From Candidatus Levybacteria bacterium RIFCSPHIGHO2_02_FULL_37_13 (lineage in GTDB: Bacteria > Patescibacteriota > Microgenomatia > Levybacterales > UBA12049): DNA of 49,147 nucleotides. Under the pieces are notes generated by a model. That model was not told the origin of the DNA. It was given only the letters and a program-made list of their open reading frames with translations, and did not search any database. Position 1 is the stretch's first letter; the number at the start of each line of letters is the position of its first letter. The position numbers and the translations under genes are program-made. Shown piece by piece: positions 16,301 to 22,604 of the stretch. The stretch covers positions 1 to 49,147 of the forward strand of contig MFNZ01000028.1 in NCBI GenBank assembly GCA_001782195.1. Reading direction: 5' to 3'.

Positions 16301-16742
16301 TTGTAGCGGAATTACTTGGCGGTATAGGCAAACCAATTTTTTGAAGATGCTTTGCGAATTTACTTCTGTCCTCGGTTAAGATAATTCCGGATATTGGAGT
16401 ACCCAAAATTTTAACTCCGTGTTTTTTTAAGATGCCCTTTTTATGTAATTCAATTCCGCAATTAAGAGCTGTTTGTCCTCCAAAGGATAAAAGAATTCCG
16501 TCCGGTTTTTCTTTTGCGATTATTTTTTCAACAAAAAAAGCATCAACCGGCAAAAAGTAAACAGTGTCAGCAAGAAATTTAGATGTTTGAACAGTTGCTA
16601 TATTTGGATTTACAAGAACGGTTTTTACTCCCTCTTCTTTTAGAGATTTTATTGCTTGAGATCCTGAATAATCAAATTCCCCAGCCTCTCCGATTTTTAG
16701 AGCGCCCGATCCAAGGACTAGTACTTTCTTTATTTTTCTCAT
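13335..16742 (-). CDS. carB: carbamoyl-phosphate synthase large subunit with three repeat insertions
   Basis: 1135 residues against about 1070 for the family. Two ATP-grasp halves are evident (first LGSGALKIGEAGEFDYSG; second LGSGPYRIGSSVEFDW), followed by a C-terminal MGS-like regulatory domain. It makes carbamoyl phosphate from bicarbonate, 2 ATP and ammonia supplied by CarA. The extra length is explained by three segments. Residues about 279-322 are an FEFR-family repeat between NVQFALNP and EYYVIEVN. Residues about 499-521 encode EERTERSEGARLRARRDRRG. Residues about 919-945 hold a KQFNN-family repeat between SFFRK and FVAVKAP. All keep the frame and avoid catalytic motifs, so the enzyme is expected to work. 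Confidence 0.95.
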   Translation of the reverse strand: MRKIKKVLVLGSGALKIGEAGEFDYSGSQAIKSLKEEGVKTVLVNPNIATVQTSKFLADTVYFLPVDAFFVEKIIAKEKPDGILLSFGGQTALNCGIELHKKGILKKHGVKILGTPISGIILTEDRSKFAKHLQKIGLPIPPSNSATTIEGALKIAQTIGYPVMARAGFALGGQGSGVAYHKKELKKIVRRALSFVPQILIEKYLHHYKEIEYEVVRDKYDNCITVCNMENMDPLGIHTGESIVVAPSQTLNNFEYQTLRNAAIKIARSLNIIGECNVQFALNPKFEYRNSKQYQNSNDRNSKRFEHSDFENSNLFRASDLGFRDFPIEYYVIEVNARLSRSSALASKATGYPLAYVAAKLALGKNLIDIKNKVTQITQSCFEPSLDYIVVKIPRWDIEKFKGADEKIGSSMKSVGEVMSIGRTFEEAYQKAIRMLDLDFEGATDKVMLKNGKSIIHELKEPTPKRMFAISQALRENLSVEEIYQHSGIDPWFLHRIKNIVDEERTERSEGARLRARRDRRGKSNILSKQRLLRLKQLGFSDRKIGDMLGVTGLDIRKLRKKFDILPYVFQIDTLAGEFPAKTNYLYLTYNGFHHDVMPLKKRGVIVLGSGPYRIGSSVEFDWTSVNTAISLKEYDRKSIIINCNPETVSTDYDISDRLYFEELTFERIADIYEFENPEGIIVSVGGQTPNNRAKSLKAQGFNVLGTDPEDIDRAENRSKFGKLLDKLNISQPAWEKVTTLKQAIAFCSRVSYPVLIRPSFVLSGTLMRVCHNKDDLTHIIKQTAIVSKDYPLTISKFIEDAKEIELDAVAQNGIVIVNVISEHIENAGVHSGDATIVLPPQKVYVDTQRKIEEIGRKIALALHVSGPLNIQFLAKEKEVQVIEVNLRASRTFPFISKVTGLDFIKLSVDSFFRKNQNIYSSTESRAKSRESLEVNNVTMKQFNNLNFVAVKAPQFSFARLTGADPILHVEMASTGEVACFGEDLEEAFLKAELAVGGKIPRKGIFISLGGEENKIKFLESAMSLAKLNLPIFATEKTAKFLRHHGIHSKHLYKIQEKKSPNVLEYFQKGKVDLAINLVETKFQKDESDHYTIRRAAIDHNIPLFTNRQKAELFVKAIVEKDINNLPIKSWEEYV
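13903..13985. repeat. KQFNN-family repeat plus adjacent insert in carB
   Basis: The words AAATTGTTAAATTGTTTC and ATTGTTACATTGTTAAC are followed by a GC-richer stretch (CTCCCTCGACTTTGCTCGGG). The gene-strand product is SSTESRAKSRESLEVNNVTMKQFNN-like, absent from ordinary CarB. Confidence 0.6.
15178..15245. repeat. palindromic insert in carB
   Basis: A GC-rich block CGCCTGTCTCGCCTAGCTCG / CAGGCGAGCTCC... contains the inverted words CTCGC..GCGAG and AGCTCG..CGAGCT. It encodes the highly charged EERTERSEGARLRARRDRRG, which does not belong to CarB. This is a different family from the other two carB inserts. Confidence 0.55.
15776..15903 (-). repeat. in-frame coding repeat, FEFR family, copy in carB
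   Basis: Read on the gene strand it shares the order of words with the rluA copy (AAATCCGAAAT, CGAAACAA, AAAATTCAAATGAC, then GTTTTGAA/ATTCGGATTTTG). It adds about 43 residues (FEYRNSKQYQNSNDRNSK...FEHSDFENSN). Confidence 0.75.
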
Positions 16743-16753
16743 ATTTATCTCGA

Positions 16754-16818
16754 TGTCATCCTGAATTTATTTCAGGATCTCGGTTCAAACGAGATGCTGA
16801 AACGAGTTCAGCATGACA
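16754..16818. repeat. TGTCAT-family palindromic repeat, intergenic between carA and carB
   Basis: A 65-bp dyad running from TGTCATCCTGAA to TTCAGCATGACA, with two inner hairpins around TTCAGGATCTCG and CGAGATGCTGAA. It occupies nearly all of the 80-bp carA-carB gap and so lies within the operon mRNA. Same family as 17248, 24441, 27978 and 34062. Confidence 0.85.
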
Positions 16819-16822
16819 ACCA

Positions 16823-17923
16823 TTAAAGTCTTTCCAGAAAATAATCGAAAACCCACTCTGTATCATTTGGTCCCGGATTTGCTTCCGGATGAAATTGGAC
16901 AGACATAATTGGAAGTTTATTGTGAATTATTCCTTCATTTGATCCATCATTTGCATTGGTAAACCAAGACTTAAAATCTTTTGGGATTTTGTAGACTTCG
17001 AATCCGTGGTTTTGGGTGGTTATAAAACACTTTTTTGAGCTTTCCATAATGCAGGGTTGGTTTTGGCTTCTATGTCCGAATTTTAGTTTGCGTGTGTCTC
17101 CTCCCGCGGCAAGAGCTAAGATTTGGTTTCCTAAACAAACACCTAATGTTGGAATTCTTCTTTGAAGAACTTTTTTAATTGTTTGAATAGTTTTGTCAGC
17201 CATTTTCGGATCGCCCGGACCATTGGAAATAACAATGCCGTCTATCTTGTCATGCTGAACTTGTTTCAGCATCTCGTTTGAGCCGGGATCCCGAAACGAG
17301 TTCGGGATGACACTGGAGAACGGGTCGAAGTCCCATGGAACAGTCATAACTCGTATTCCTCTTTTCAACAAACATTTAGCGATATTTCCTTTTGCACCGC
17401 AATCAAAAAGCAATACGGTTTTTTTACCTCCGCCAGCCGGCGGACCCTGCACTATTATTTTTTGGGTTGAAACTTTCGCGACAAGATTTTCTTTGTTTGG
17501 GTCGTAAAACTTAACATCATCTTTTAAAACTATTTTTCCCAATAACGTTCCTTTTGTTCTTATTTTTTGGGTCAAAAATCTTGTGTCGGTAATTTCTAGA
17601 GCCGGGATTTTTTCCGATTTTAACCAAGCGCTTAATGTTTGTTTGCTTTGGAAATGAGAGGGAGTATCTATGTAGTTTGACACTATTAATCCAGAGATTT
17701 TTATTCCGTAGGATTCCCAATATTTTTTATCCGGGACTCCGTAACTGCCAATTAAAGGATAAGTTAAAATCAAAATTTGGCCAAGATATGAGGAGTCGGT
17801 TAAGCTTTCAGGATATCCAACCATTCCTGTTGAAAAAACAACCTCGCCGGCGATGCTTTTGTTAGCACCGAAGCTTGTTCCTTCGAATTGTGAGCCATCT
17901 TCCAAGGTAAGTTTACCAAGCAT
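16823..17923 (-). CDS. carA: carbamoyl-phosphate synthase small subunit with a repeat insertion
   Basis: 366 residues. An N-terminal CPSase_sm_chain domain (LEDGSQFEGTSFG, TGMVGYPESLTDSSYLGQ) is followed by a class I glutamine amidotransferase domain with nucleophile Cys in LGVCLGNQ and the FHPEANPGP end (catalytic His/Glu). It hydrolyses glutamine and passes ammonia to CarB. Residues about 204-225 (SVIPNSFRDPG...EMLKQVQHD) are foreign to the family. They come from a 65-bp palindromic repeat, inserted in frame between PWDFDPF and KIDGIVISNGPGDP. The gene is first after pyrB, 173 bases downstream of it, with an AT-rich repeat in the gap. Confidence 0.94.
   Translation of the reverse strand: MLGKLTLEDGSQFEGTSFGANKSIAGEVVFSTGMVGYPESLTDSSYLGQILILTYPLIGSYGVPDKKYWESYGIKISGLIVSNYIDTPSHFQSKQTLSAWLKSEKIPALEITDTRFLTQKIRTKGTLLGKIVLKDDVKFYDPNKENLVAKVSTQKIIVQGPPAGGGKKTVLLFDCGAKGNIAKCLLKRGIRVMTVPWDFDPFSSVIPNSFRDPGSNEMLKQVQHDKIDGIVISNGPGDPKMADKTIQTIKKVLQRRIPTLGVCLGNQILALAAGGDTRKLKFGHRSQNQPCIMESSKKCFITTQNHGFEVYKIPKDFKSWFTNANDGSNEGIIHNKLPIMSVQFHPEANPGPNDTEWVFDYFLERL
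17248..17312. repeat. TGTCAT-family palindromic repeat inside carA
   Basis: From TGTCATGCTGAAC to TTCGGGATGACA, with inner pairs CTTGTTTCAGCATCTCG and CCCGAAACGAGTTCGGG. Its arms resemble the intergenic copy at 16754 and are translated in carA. Confidence 0.85.
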
Positions 17924-17951
17924 GTTATAAATTCTAAAACTTAGGAAATTG

Positions 17952-18065
17952 GTTGTTAGAAATTGGAAAATAGTAATGGAAAGTGGAAAATTGAAATTAG
18001 TATGTAATCCATTTTCTAGTCTCTATTTTCTATAACCACTTTCTATTTTCCATAAACTATTTTCA
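17952..18065. repeat. 112-bp AT-rich dispersed repeat, copy A
   Basis: Starts GTTGTTAGAAATTGGAAAA and ends CATAAACTATTTTCA. Long stretches are shared with 25178-25290 and with the inverted copy at 38418-38529. The first half (GGAAAATAGTAATGGAA) and the second half (CTTTCTATTTTCC) are partly complementary. It lies in the pyrB-carA gap. Confidence 0.85.
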
Positions 18066-18095
18066 TTTATTTAGGATTTAATGATTATAATTTAC

Positions 18096-19067
18096 TTAGC
18101 TTTTGCCCAATACTAAAGCTAAGAGTGCCATCCTGACATATGTTCCATTCCTAATCTGAGTTTTCAAATATATAGCTCGAGGATCATTATCAACTTCGGG
18201 CAATATCTCCCCTACTCTTGGAAGAGGATGCATTAATATCGTATGTTTGCCGGCGTATGTATCCAAAAATTTTTGGCTTACGACAAACTTGTTTTTTACT
18301 TTTTCGTAGTCTTTAATATTTTCGAATCTTTCCTTCTGAATTCTTGTCCAGTACCATACTTCTGTATTTTTGGGAATATCTTGTTCGTTTTGAATCTCAA
18401 TAATTTTTATTCCCCGATTCGTAAAATCAGAATACTCTTTTCTTGACAAACGAAGCTCGTCCGGGGAAAGTAGATACACTGTATTTTTTGGATATAAAGA
18501 TAGGCCTCTTATTAAAGAGTGTACTGTTCTGCCGTTTAGCATGTCTCCTGCTATAAGCAAGTTTAGATTGTCGAGTCTTTCGAATTTTTCATAAATAGTA
18601 TAAAGGTCAAGAAGCGCTTGAGTTGGGTGTTCCCCTATCCCATTTCCGGCATTAACGATAGGCACAAGTCTTGCAATTTCCGCAGCTTTTGATGCAGCGC
18701 CAACCGTTGGATGTCTTAGAACAATTGCGTCGGAATATGCTTCAAAGACTCTTATAGTGTCTTCGAATGTTTCGCCCTTTACAACAGATGAAAATTGTTG
18801 GGGATTTAGGATTTCTACTGTTTGTCCGCCGATTTGCTTAACTGCGGTTGAGAAAGATCCAAAAGTCCTACTTGATGGTTCGTAAAAAAGTAAAACAACT
18901 ATTTTTCCTGCGAGAATTTTGGAAGGCATTGCCTTAAACGCAATCTCGCGCATTTTTGGAACAAGGGAGAATAATATTTTTATATCTTTTTGGGAAAATT
19001 GATCAAGAGAAATAATGTCTTTTCCTTTAAAATTGCCGTTGATTTTATTAGAAAGACTGTTGTCCAT
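18096..19067 (-). CDS. pyrB: aspartate carbamoyltransferase, catalytic chain
   Basis: 323 residues. The carbamoyl-phosphate site FYEPSSRTFGSF, the HPTQALLDLYTI loop and the closing HPLPRVGEI motif are all present. It joins carbamoyl phosphate and aspartate to carbamoyl-aspartate in the cytoplasm. No regulatory chain (pyrI) is seen nearby, so the enzyme is probably the unregulated trimer type. It is the first gene of the pyrB-carA-carB-pyrC unit. A hairpin followed by seven U lies directly in front of the ATG (see 19068-19096). Confidence 0.93.
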   Translation of the reverse strand: MDNSLSNKINGNFKGKDIISLDQFSQKDIKILFSLVPKMREIAFKAMPSKILAGKIVVLLFYEPSSRTFGSFSTAVKQIGGQTVEILNPQQFSSVVKGETFEDTIRVFEAYSDAIVLRHPTVGAASKAAEIARLVPIVNAGNGIGEHPTQALLDLYTIYEKFERLDNLNLLIAGDMLNGRTVHSLIRGLSLYPKNTVYLLSPDELRLSRKEYSDFTNRGIKIIEIQNEQDIPKNTEVWYWTRIQKERFENIKDYEKVKNKFVVSQKFLDTYAGKHTILMHPLPRVGEILPEVDNDPRAIYLKTQIRNGTYVRMALLALVLGKS

Positions 19068-19096
19068 AAAAAAACCAGAGTTTTTCTTGCCTCTGG
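19068..19096 (-). promoter_or_regulatory. terminator-like leader hairpin touching the pyrB start codon
   Basis: On the minus strand CCAGAG, a 10-base loop and CTCTGG are followed by seven T and then directly by ATG. A possible promoter upstream (TTGACC 19131-19126, 17 bases, TAAAGT 19108-19103) would start transcription at about 19096, the first base of the hairpin. The leader would then consist only of hairpin plus U-tract. This looks like an attenuator or a translation-blocking stem tied to pyrimidine supply, but the mechanism is inferred. Confidence 0.5.
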
Positions 19097-19187
19097 GATT
19101 TTACTTTAGCAGAAATTATCGTTATGGTCAATGAGGAAAATATTTTGCGGATGGACAAAAAAGAAGTATTTTGATAGAATTTTTTGC

Positions 19188-19382
19188 GTGAATGAAAGAG
19201 GAAGTTTTCTTGGTATTTTAGTTGAAAAATTGTCATTCGCGCGAGAGGTTGAGGATCGTAAGGGAGTATCAACGAACGCTTTGGAAAAAGATGTTTTAAG
19301 ACAGATCAGTCAAGTAAGTAAAGCACAAAATGGCAATATCATTTCCGGTGAAGGCGTAACCAAATCCGGAATTGAAGGTTGA
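19188..19382 (+). CDS. possible small protein between pyrB and purC
   Basis: A 64-residue frame from GTG 19188 (VNERGSFLGILVEKLSFARE...GEGVTKSGIEG). Composition is protein-like, with a helical charged middle and a Gly-rich tail. A possible promoter TGGACA (19152-19157), 17 bases, TAGAAT (19175-19180) would again place initiation at the start codon. No family recognised. An in-frame ATG at 19131 would overlap the divergent pyrB promoter and is less likely. Confidence 0.4.
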   Translation: MNERGSFLGILVEKLSFAREVEDRKGVSTNALEKDVLRQISQVSKAQNGNIISGEGVTKSGIEG

Positions 19383-19441
19383 AAAATTCTCCTCATTGAT
19401 TTTTGGGTTGTAAATAAGGTATCTTCTATATAATTACAAAT

Positions 19442-20413
19442 ATGTCGCAACAAGAGTTTGATCCTCAAACAGGAGACACCTTACGTAAACCTAGGGATAA
19501 TTTTCCGCCATTAATGTCTCTGGGAGAAATATTTCCAGGCATCGATAGAGATTTTAGAATCCACAGAGGGAAAGTTCGGGAAAGTGTTGATTTAGGCGAC
19601 AAGCTTCTTATGGTTGCGACAGATAGAATATCTACCTTTGATGTTGGGCACCCCAATGGAATACCGGGCAAAGGGGAAATATTAACCCAAATGACTCTGA
19701 GTTGGCTTAATTTACTCGGGAGGATTGTTCCAAATCATCTCATAACAGCTAATGCTCAAGAATTCCCAGAGCCTTTTAATAATAATGCGCTGGCAGGACG
19801 ATCCATACTGGTTAAAAAATTGAGAATGGTTCATATAGAGGGTGTTGCTAGAGGGTATATTACAGGTTCTGCGCTGGCAGAGTACGGTAAGACTGGAGCT
19901 GTGTGTGGAATTCGATTGCGATCAGGACTTGTTGAGTCAGAAAGATTGGATGAGCCTATATTTACCCCGTCAACAAAAGCTACTGTAGGACATGATGAAA
20001 ATATAGATTTTGAGAGAATGGTAGCGATCATAAAGGAGAATTTTCCTGATTTAGACGCTAATTCATTAGCTAAACATTTAAAAGAAAAAACATTGGAATT
20101 ATATTTGGCTGGCGCTGAGTATGCTTTATCTCGTGGAATTATAATTGCTGATACAAAACTAGAATTTGGGCTTAATGATGAAGGGAAATTAGTTCTGGGT
20201 GATGAGGTTTTTACTCCGGACTCCTCTAGATTTTGGGATGCAGCTTTATATCAGTCTGGTAGATCCCAAGATAGTCTCGATAAGCAATACGTTAGAGACT
20301 ATGTGACATCAATAGGATGGAGCAAACAACCCCCGGCGCCATTTCTACCCCCTGAAGTAGTAAGCAGAACCTCTCAAAAGTATGCAGAAGTGCAAAGAAG
20401 GCTTTTTAGTTAA
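19442..20413 (+). CDS. purC: SAICAR synthase
   Basis: 323 residues. Starts with the lobe HRGKVRESVDLGDKLLMVATDRISTFD, the ATP-binding beginning of phosphoribosylaminoimidazole-succinocarboxamide synthases. The central HIEGVARGYITGSALAEYGKTG and late DTKLEFG motifs follow. It couples CAIR with aspartate in purine synthesis. Length is that of the longer (about 300) class. TATATAAT (19427-19434) lies 7 bases before the ATG, so the message is likely leaderless. No other pur genes are in the window. Confidence 0.93.
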   Translation: MSQQEFDPQTGDTLRKPRDNFPPLMSLGEIFPGIDRDFRIHRGKVRESVDLGDKLLMVATDRISTFDVGHPNGIPGKGEILTQMTLSWLNLLGRIVPNHLITANAQEFPEPFNNNALAGRSILVKKLRMVHIEGVARGYITGSALAEYGKTGAVCGIRLRSGLVESERLDEPIFTPSTKATVGHDENIDFERMVAIIKENFPDLDANSLAKHLKEKTLELYLAGAEYALSRGIIIADTKLEFGLNDEGKLVLGDEVFTPDSSRFWDAALYQSGRSQDSLDKQYVRDYVTSIGWSKQPPAPFLPPEVVSRTSQKYAEVQRRLFS

Positions 20414-20433
20414 CACCTGAGAGCGTTCTGGTT

Positions 20434-20495
20434 TGGATTTTCTGCCGATTTAACTAGGTTTCCTAAGAGCATCGCGACGTTGAGTGGGACTACCT
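20434..20495 (-). pseudogene. remnant of a folD 3' end
   Basis: On the minus strand this reads VVPLNVAMLLGNLVKSAENPNQ before a stop, matching the C-terminus of the full folD (GVGPLNVAMLLENLATATENQ) at both protein and DNA level (shared CTCAACGTCGC, ATGCTCTTAG). It begins inside the stop region of the PIN gene. It forms a direct repeat with 21772-21832 on the far side of a 1.3-kb block, suggesting that the block was inserted at, or carried with, a folD end. Confidence 0.7.
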
Positions 20496-20918
20496 TCCTG
20501 ACATCTCTTCGAGAAGTTCTTTTGGGGTTACGATACGTAATGGCAAAAACTTTTTCTTTATATCTGGTCGTACTACATGTTTTTTGTCCAGTGAAACTAA
20601 ATATGCACATTTAGTAAGCAGTGCTCCTGCAAAAAGATGTGCATCTTCTTCCTCTACGTAATCTTTAAAGGGCTCAATCTCTTCAGCAGTAATACTTTCT
20701 CGTATTATTAGCCCACTATTTACGATAAATTGACCTATCTTTTCGTATGATCTTTTCAATTTTTTTGGCTTGTCTTTCTCAAGTATTTCTTCTAGTACTG
20801 TCTGTGAAGTAATTCCTATGAAAACTTTTGACTTAATATGCTGAAGAAGCATCGAAGAACCGCCTGTTGGTGATAATAAAGCAGCAATGATAACTGAAGC
20901 GTCAAAAAATACTCTCAT
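20490..20918 (-). CDS. PIN-domain toxin of a VapBC-like pair
   Basis: 142 residues. The acidic pattern of PIN ribonucleases is visible: FFDASVIIAAL at the N-terminus, Glu in VLEEILE, Asp in EEEDAHLFAGAL and Asp in VSLDKKH. Such proteins cleave RNA when freed from their antitoxin. The start overlaps the stop of the AbrB-type gene (ATGA), the usual antitoxin-first arrangement. The gene's 3' end runs into the folD remnant. Good family call, RNA target unknown. Confidence 0.8.
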   Translation of the reverse strand: MRVFFDASVIIAALLSPTGGSSMLLQHIKSKVFIGITSQTVLEEILEKDKPKKLKRSYEKIGQFIVNSGLIIRESITAEEIEPFKDYVEEEDAHLFAGALLTKCAYLVSLDKKHVVRPDIKKKFLPLRIVTPKELLEEMSGR

Positions 20919-21205
20919 GCACGAGAAATGCTGGAAAGGTTTTGTTGCACTTTTTGAGCAAGTTTTTTAGATATAGCGTCCTCTTTTAGGAAATCGTCAA
21001 TTTCTGCTTTTGTGTAAACTCGATATGGGGTTTTTGGGCTTTGCGCAGATTCTATAATTACTTTATTTCCCTCTTTTTTAGCCTTTACAATATCGCCATT
21101 TTGGATTCTCATTTCATCTCTCCATTTTTTCGGAAGGGTCACCATTCCCTCTCCTAAAACTTTTAGCCATTGTTCTTGGGTAATATTAGTTGCAGCTTGG
21201 TTCAT
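20915..21205 (-). CDS. AbrB/SpoVT-type antitoxin
   Basis: 96 residues. The swapped-hairpin core LGEGMVTLPKKWRDEMRIQNGDIVKAKKEGNKVIIES fits AbrB/MazE DNA-binding domains. The helical tail (about residues 60-96, with KAEIDDFLKEDAISKK) should neutralise the PIN partner. It probably represses its own operon, as is usual for the family. Overlaps the toxin by 4 bases. Confidence 0.8.
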   Translation of the reverse strand: MNQAATNITQEQWLKVLGEGMVTLPKKWRDEMRIQNGDIVKAKKEGNKVIIESAQSPKTPYRVYTKAEIDDFLKEDAISKKLAQKVQQNLSSISRA

Positions 21206-21305
21206 AATCTCTTTAGTTTAACTTTCCAACTTCTTAAATTATAAACTATCCAACTCTCTGGTGTCAATGAGGAAAAAATTAATGTACCAACCATGGGTCG
21301 GATGC

Positions 21306-21731
21306 TTACTGCTTGCTAGGTTTAATATGATTCCCAAATATGAAGTTTGCGAATTGAGAAGCGTCTTTTTGTAAAGTTAACAGCTCGTCTATATTAGATG
21401 CTTTTGCTGTGGGCACTAGGTAACCTCTCATACTTATTTCCCATTTAATTGGACTTTTTGAGTTGTAGTCTTCAGTAGCTTGGCGTAATCTGGCAAGTCT
21501 TGTTGATAGTTCAAGCGCATTTGGATACATAAAGGGGAAGGGGAAAAAAGTTACCCATGGATGGAGGCTTCCGTCAGGTTTATCCAAATGTCCTTCACAT
21601 GATTCGTTTGTTTTTATGCCCAGTCCTGTTAGAGCTCTAACAAGGTCAGCAATCCCTTTTTCGATTCGATCATTGGGCAAAGGAATATCTTTCAATTCCC
21701 GCCATTCTTGGCTCATTGGAGATTCAATCAT
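21306..21731 (-). CDS. uncharacterised protein with a CEGH motif
   Basis: 141 residues, not recognised. It carries TNESCEGHLDKPDGSLHPWV, a Cys-Glu-Gly-His cluster that looks like a metal or active site. It is mostly helical elsewhere and has no membrane segment. The start could be Met 1 or the Met at residue 6 (MSQEW). It lies between folD and the toxin-antitoxin pair, within the block bounded by folD-end repeats, so it may be cargo. Confidence 0.55.
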   Translation of the reverse strand: MIESPMSQEWRELKDIPLPNDRIEKGIADLVRALTGLGIKTNESCEGHLDKPDGSLHPWVTFFPFPFMYPNALELSTRLARLRQATEDYNSKSPIKWEISMRGYLVPTAKASNIDELLTLQKDASQFANFIFGNHIKPSKQ

Positions 21732-21771
21732 ACTAACTAAACATTGTATTTAAACGGATTTCAAAATACAA

Positions 21772-22601
21772 TTACTGATTTTCCGTCGCGGTAGCTAGGT
21801 TTTCTAAGAGCATTGCGACGTTGAGGGGGCCGACTCCGCCTGGGGTTGGGGTATAAAATGATGCGATATTTTTAATTTTTTCTTCATCATAGTCTCCGTG
21901 GAGTTTGCCATCATTTCCCTTATGCAAACCCACTCCTATTAAAATAACTCCTCTTTTGAGCATTTCTGGTTTTATAACATCCGGTTTCCCAACAGCGGAA
22001 ATTATTACATCTGCAGTTTTTATAATTGCTTCTGCGTTTGGGGTTTTAGTGTCAATGACTAAAGGTTCAATGTTCATTTCTCTAAGCATCTTAATTATTG
22101 GCTTACCACCTGTTTCTCCTTTGCCAATAACGACTATTTTTTTAGATTTTAGCTTTGCAAGGTGAGACCTTGCGAGGCTAGGGACCTCTTTCAAAATCCT
22201 TAAAGCTGCTAAAGCAATTGGGGGACGGAATTTGGAGTTTGGGTGGAATCCGTCAACATCTTTATTGGGCTTAATGGCAAGAGAAATTGTGTTTGTGTTA
22301 ATACTTGCAGGGAGTGGGCGCTGGACAATGATACCATGAATATTGTCATCATTGTTCAATTGTTCAATTGTTGCTAGTAATTTACTTTCGCTTACATTTG
22401 GTGGTAATTGTTTTACTGATATTTTTGCGCCAATATCTTTGCCTTTTATTTCTTTTTGGTTAACATAAGCAACAGAAGCGGGGTCTTTATCTATAAGAAT
22501 AATTGCAAGATGAGGAGTTTTCCCTGCTCTTTAAGTTTGTCAATTCTTGGTTTTAGATTCTCGAAGATTTCGTTGGCAATTTGTTTTCCATCAATTTTCA
22601 T
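21772..22601 (-). CDS. folD: FolD, requires a -1 frameshift at GGGAAAA
   Basis: Methylenetetrahydrofolate dehydrogenase/cyclohydrolase. The frame from ATG 22601 reads MKIDGKQIANEIFENLKPRI...KEQGK and then runs to a stop after 36 codons. The rest of FolD is in the -1 frame: TPHLAIILIDKDPASVAYVNQKEIKGK (catalytic Lys), HGIIVQRPLP, DVDGFHP, VIGKGETGGKP and TPTPGGVGPLNVAMLLENL. The switch falls on the minus-strand heptamer G-GGA-AAA (22524-22518), in the phase required for -1 slippage, and would give 276 residues, the normal length. Without it only a 195-residue piece lacking the catalytic Lys is open. It begins 3 bases after the gyrA stop. Confidence 0.8.
22518..22524 (-). other. slippery heptamer GGGAAAA in folD
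   Basis: Read on the minus strand as CA-G GGA AAA C. This is a canonical X-XXY-YYZ heptamer in the correct phase for tandem -1 slippage. No obvious downstream pseudoknot was seen by eye. Confidence 0.6.
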
Positions 22602-22604
22602 CAA

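Noticed and set aside
21772-22359. A genuine short FolD starting at TTG 22359
   Set aside because: It would lack the catalytic Lys and the first domain, while the missing part is present upstream in the other frame.
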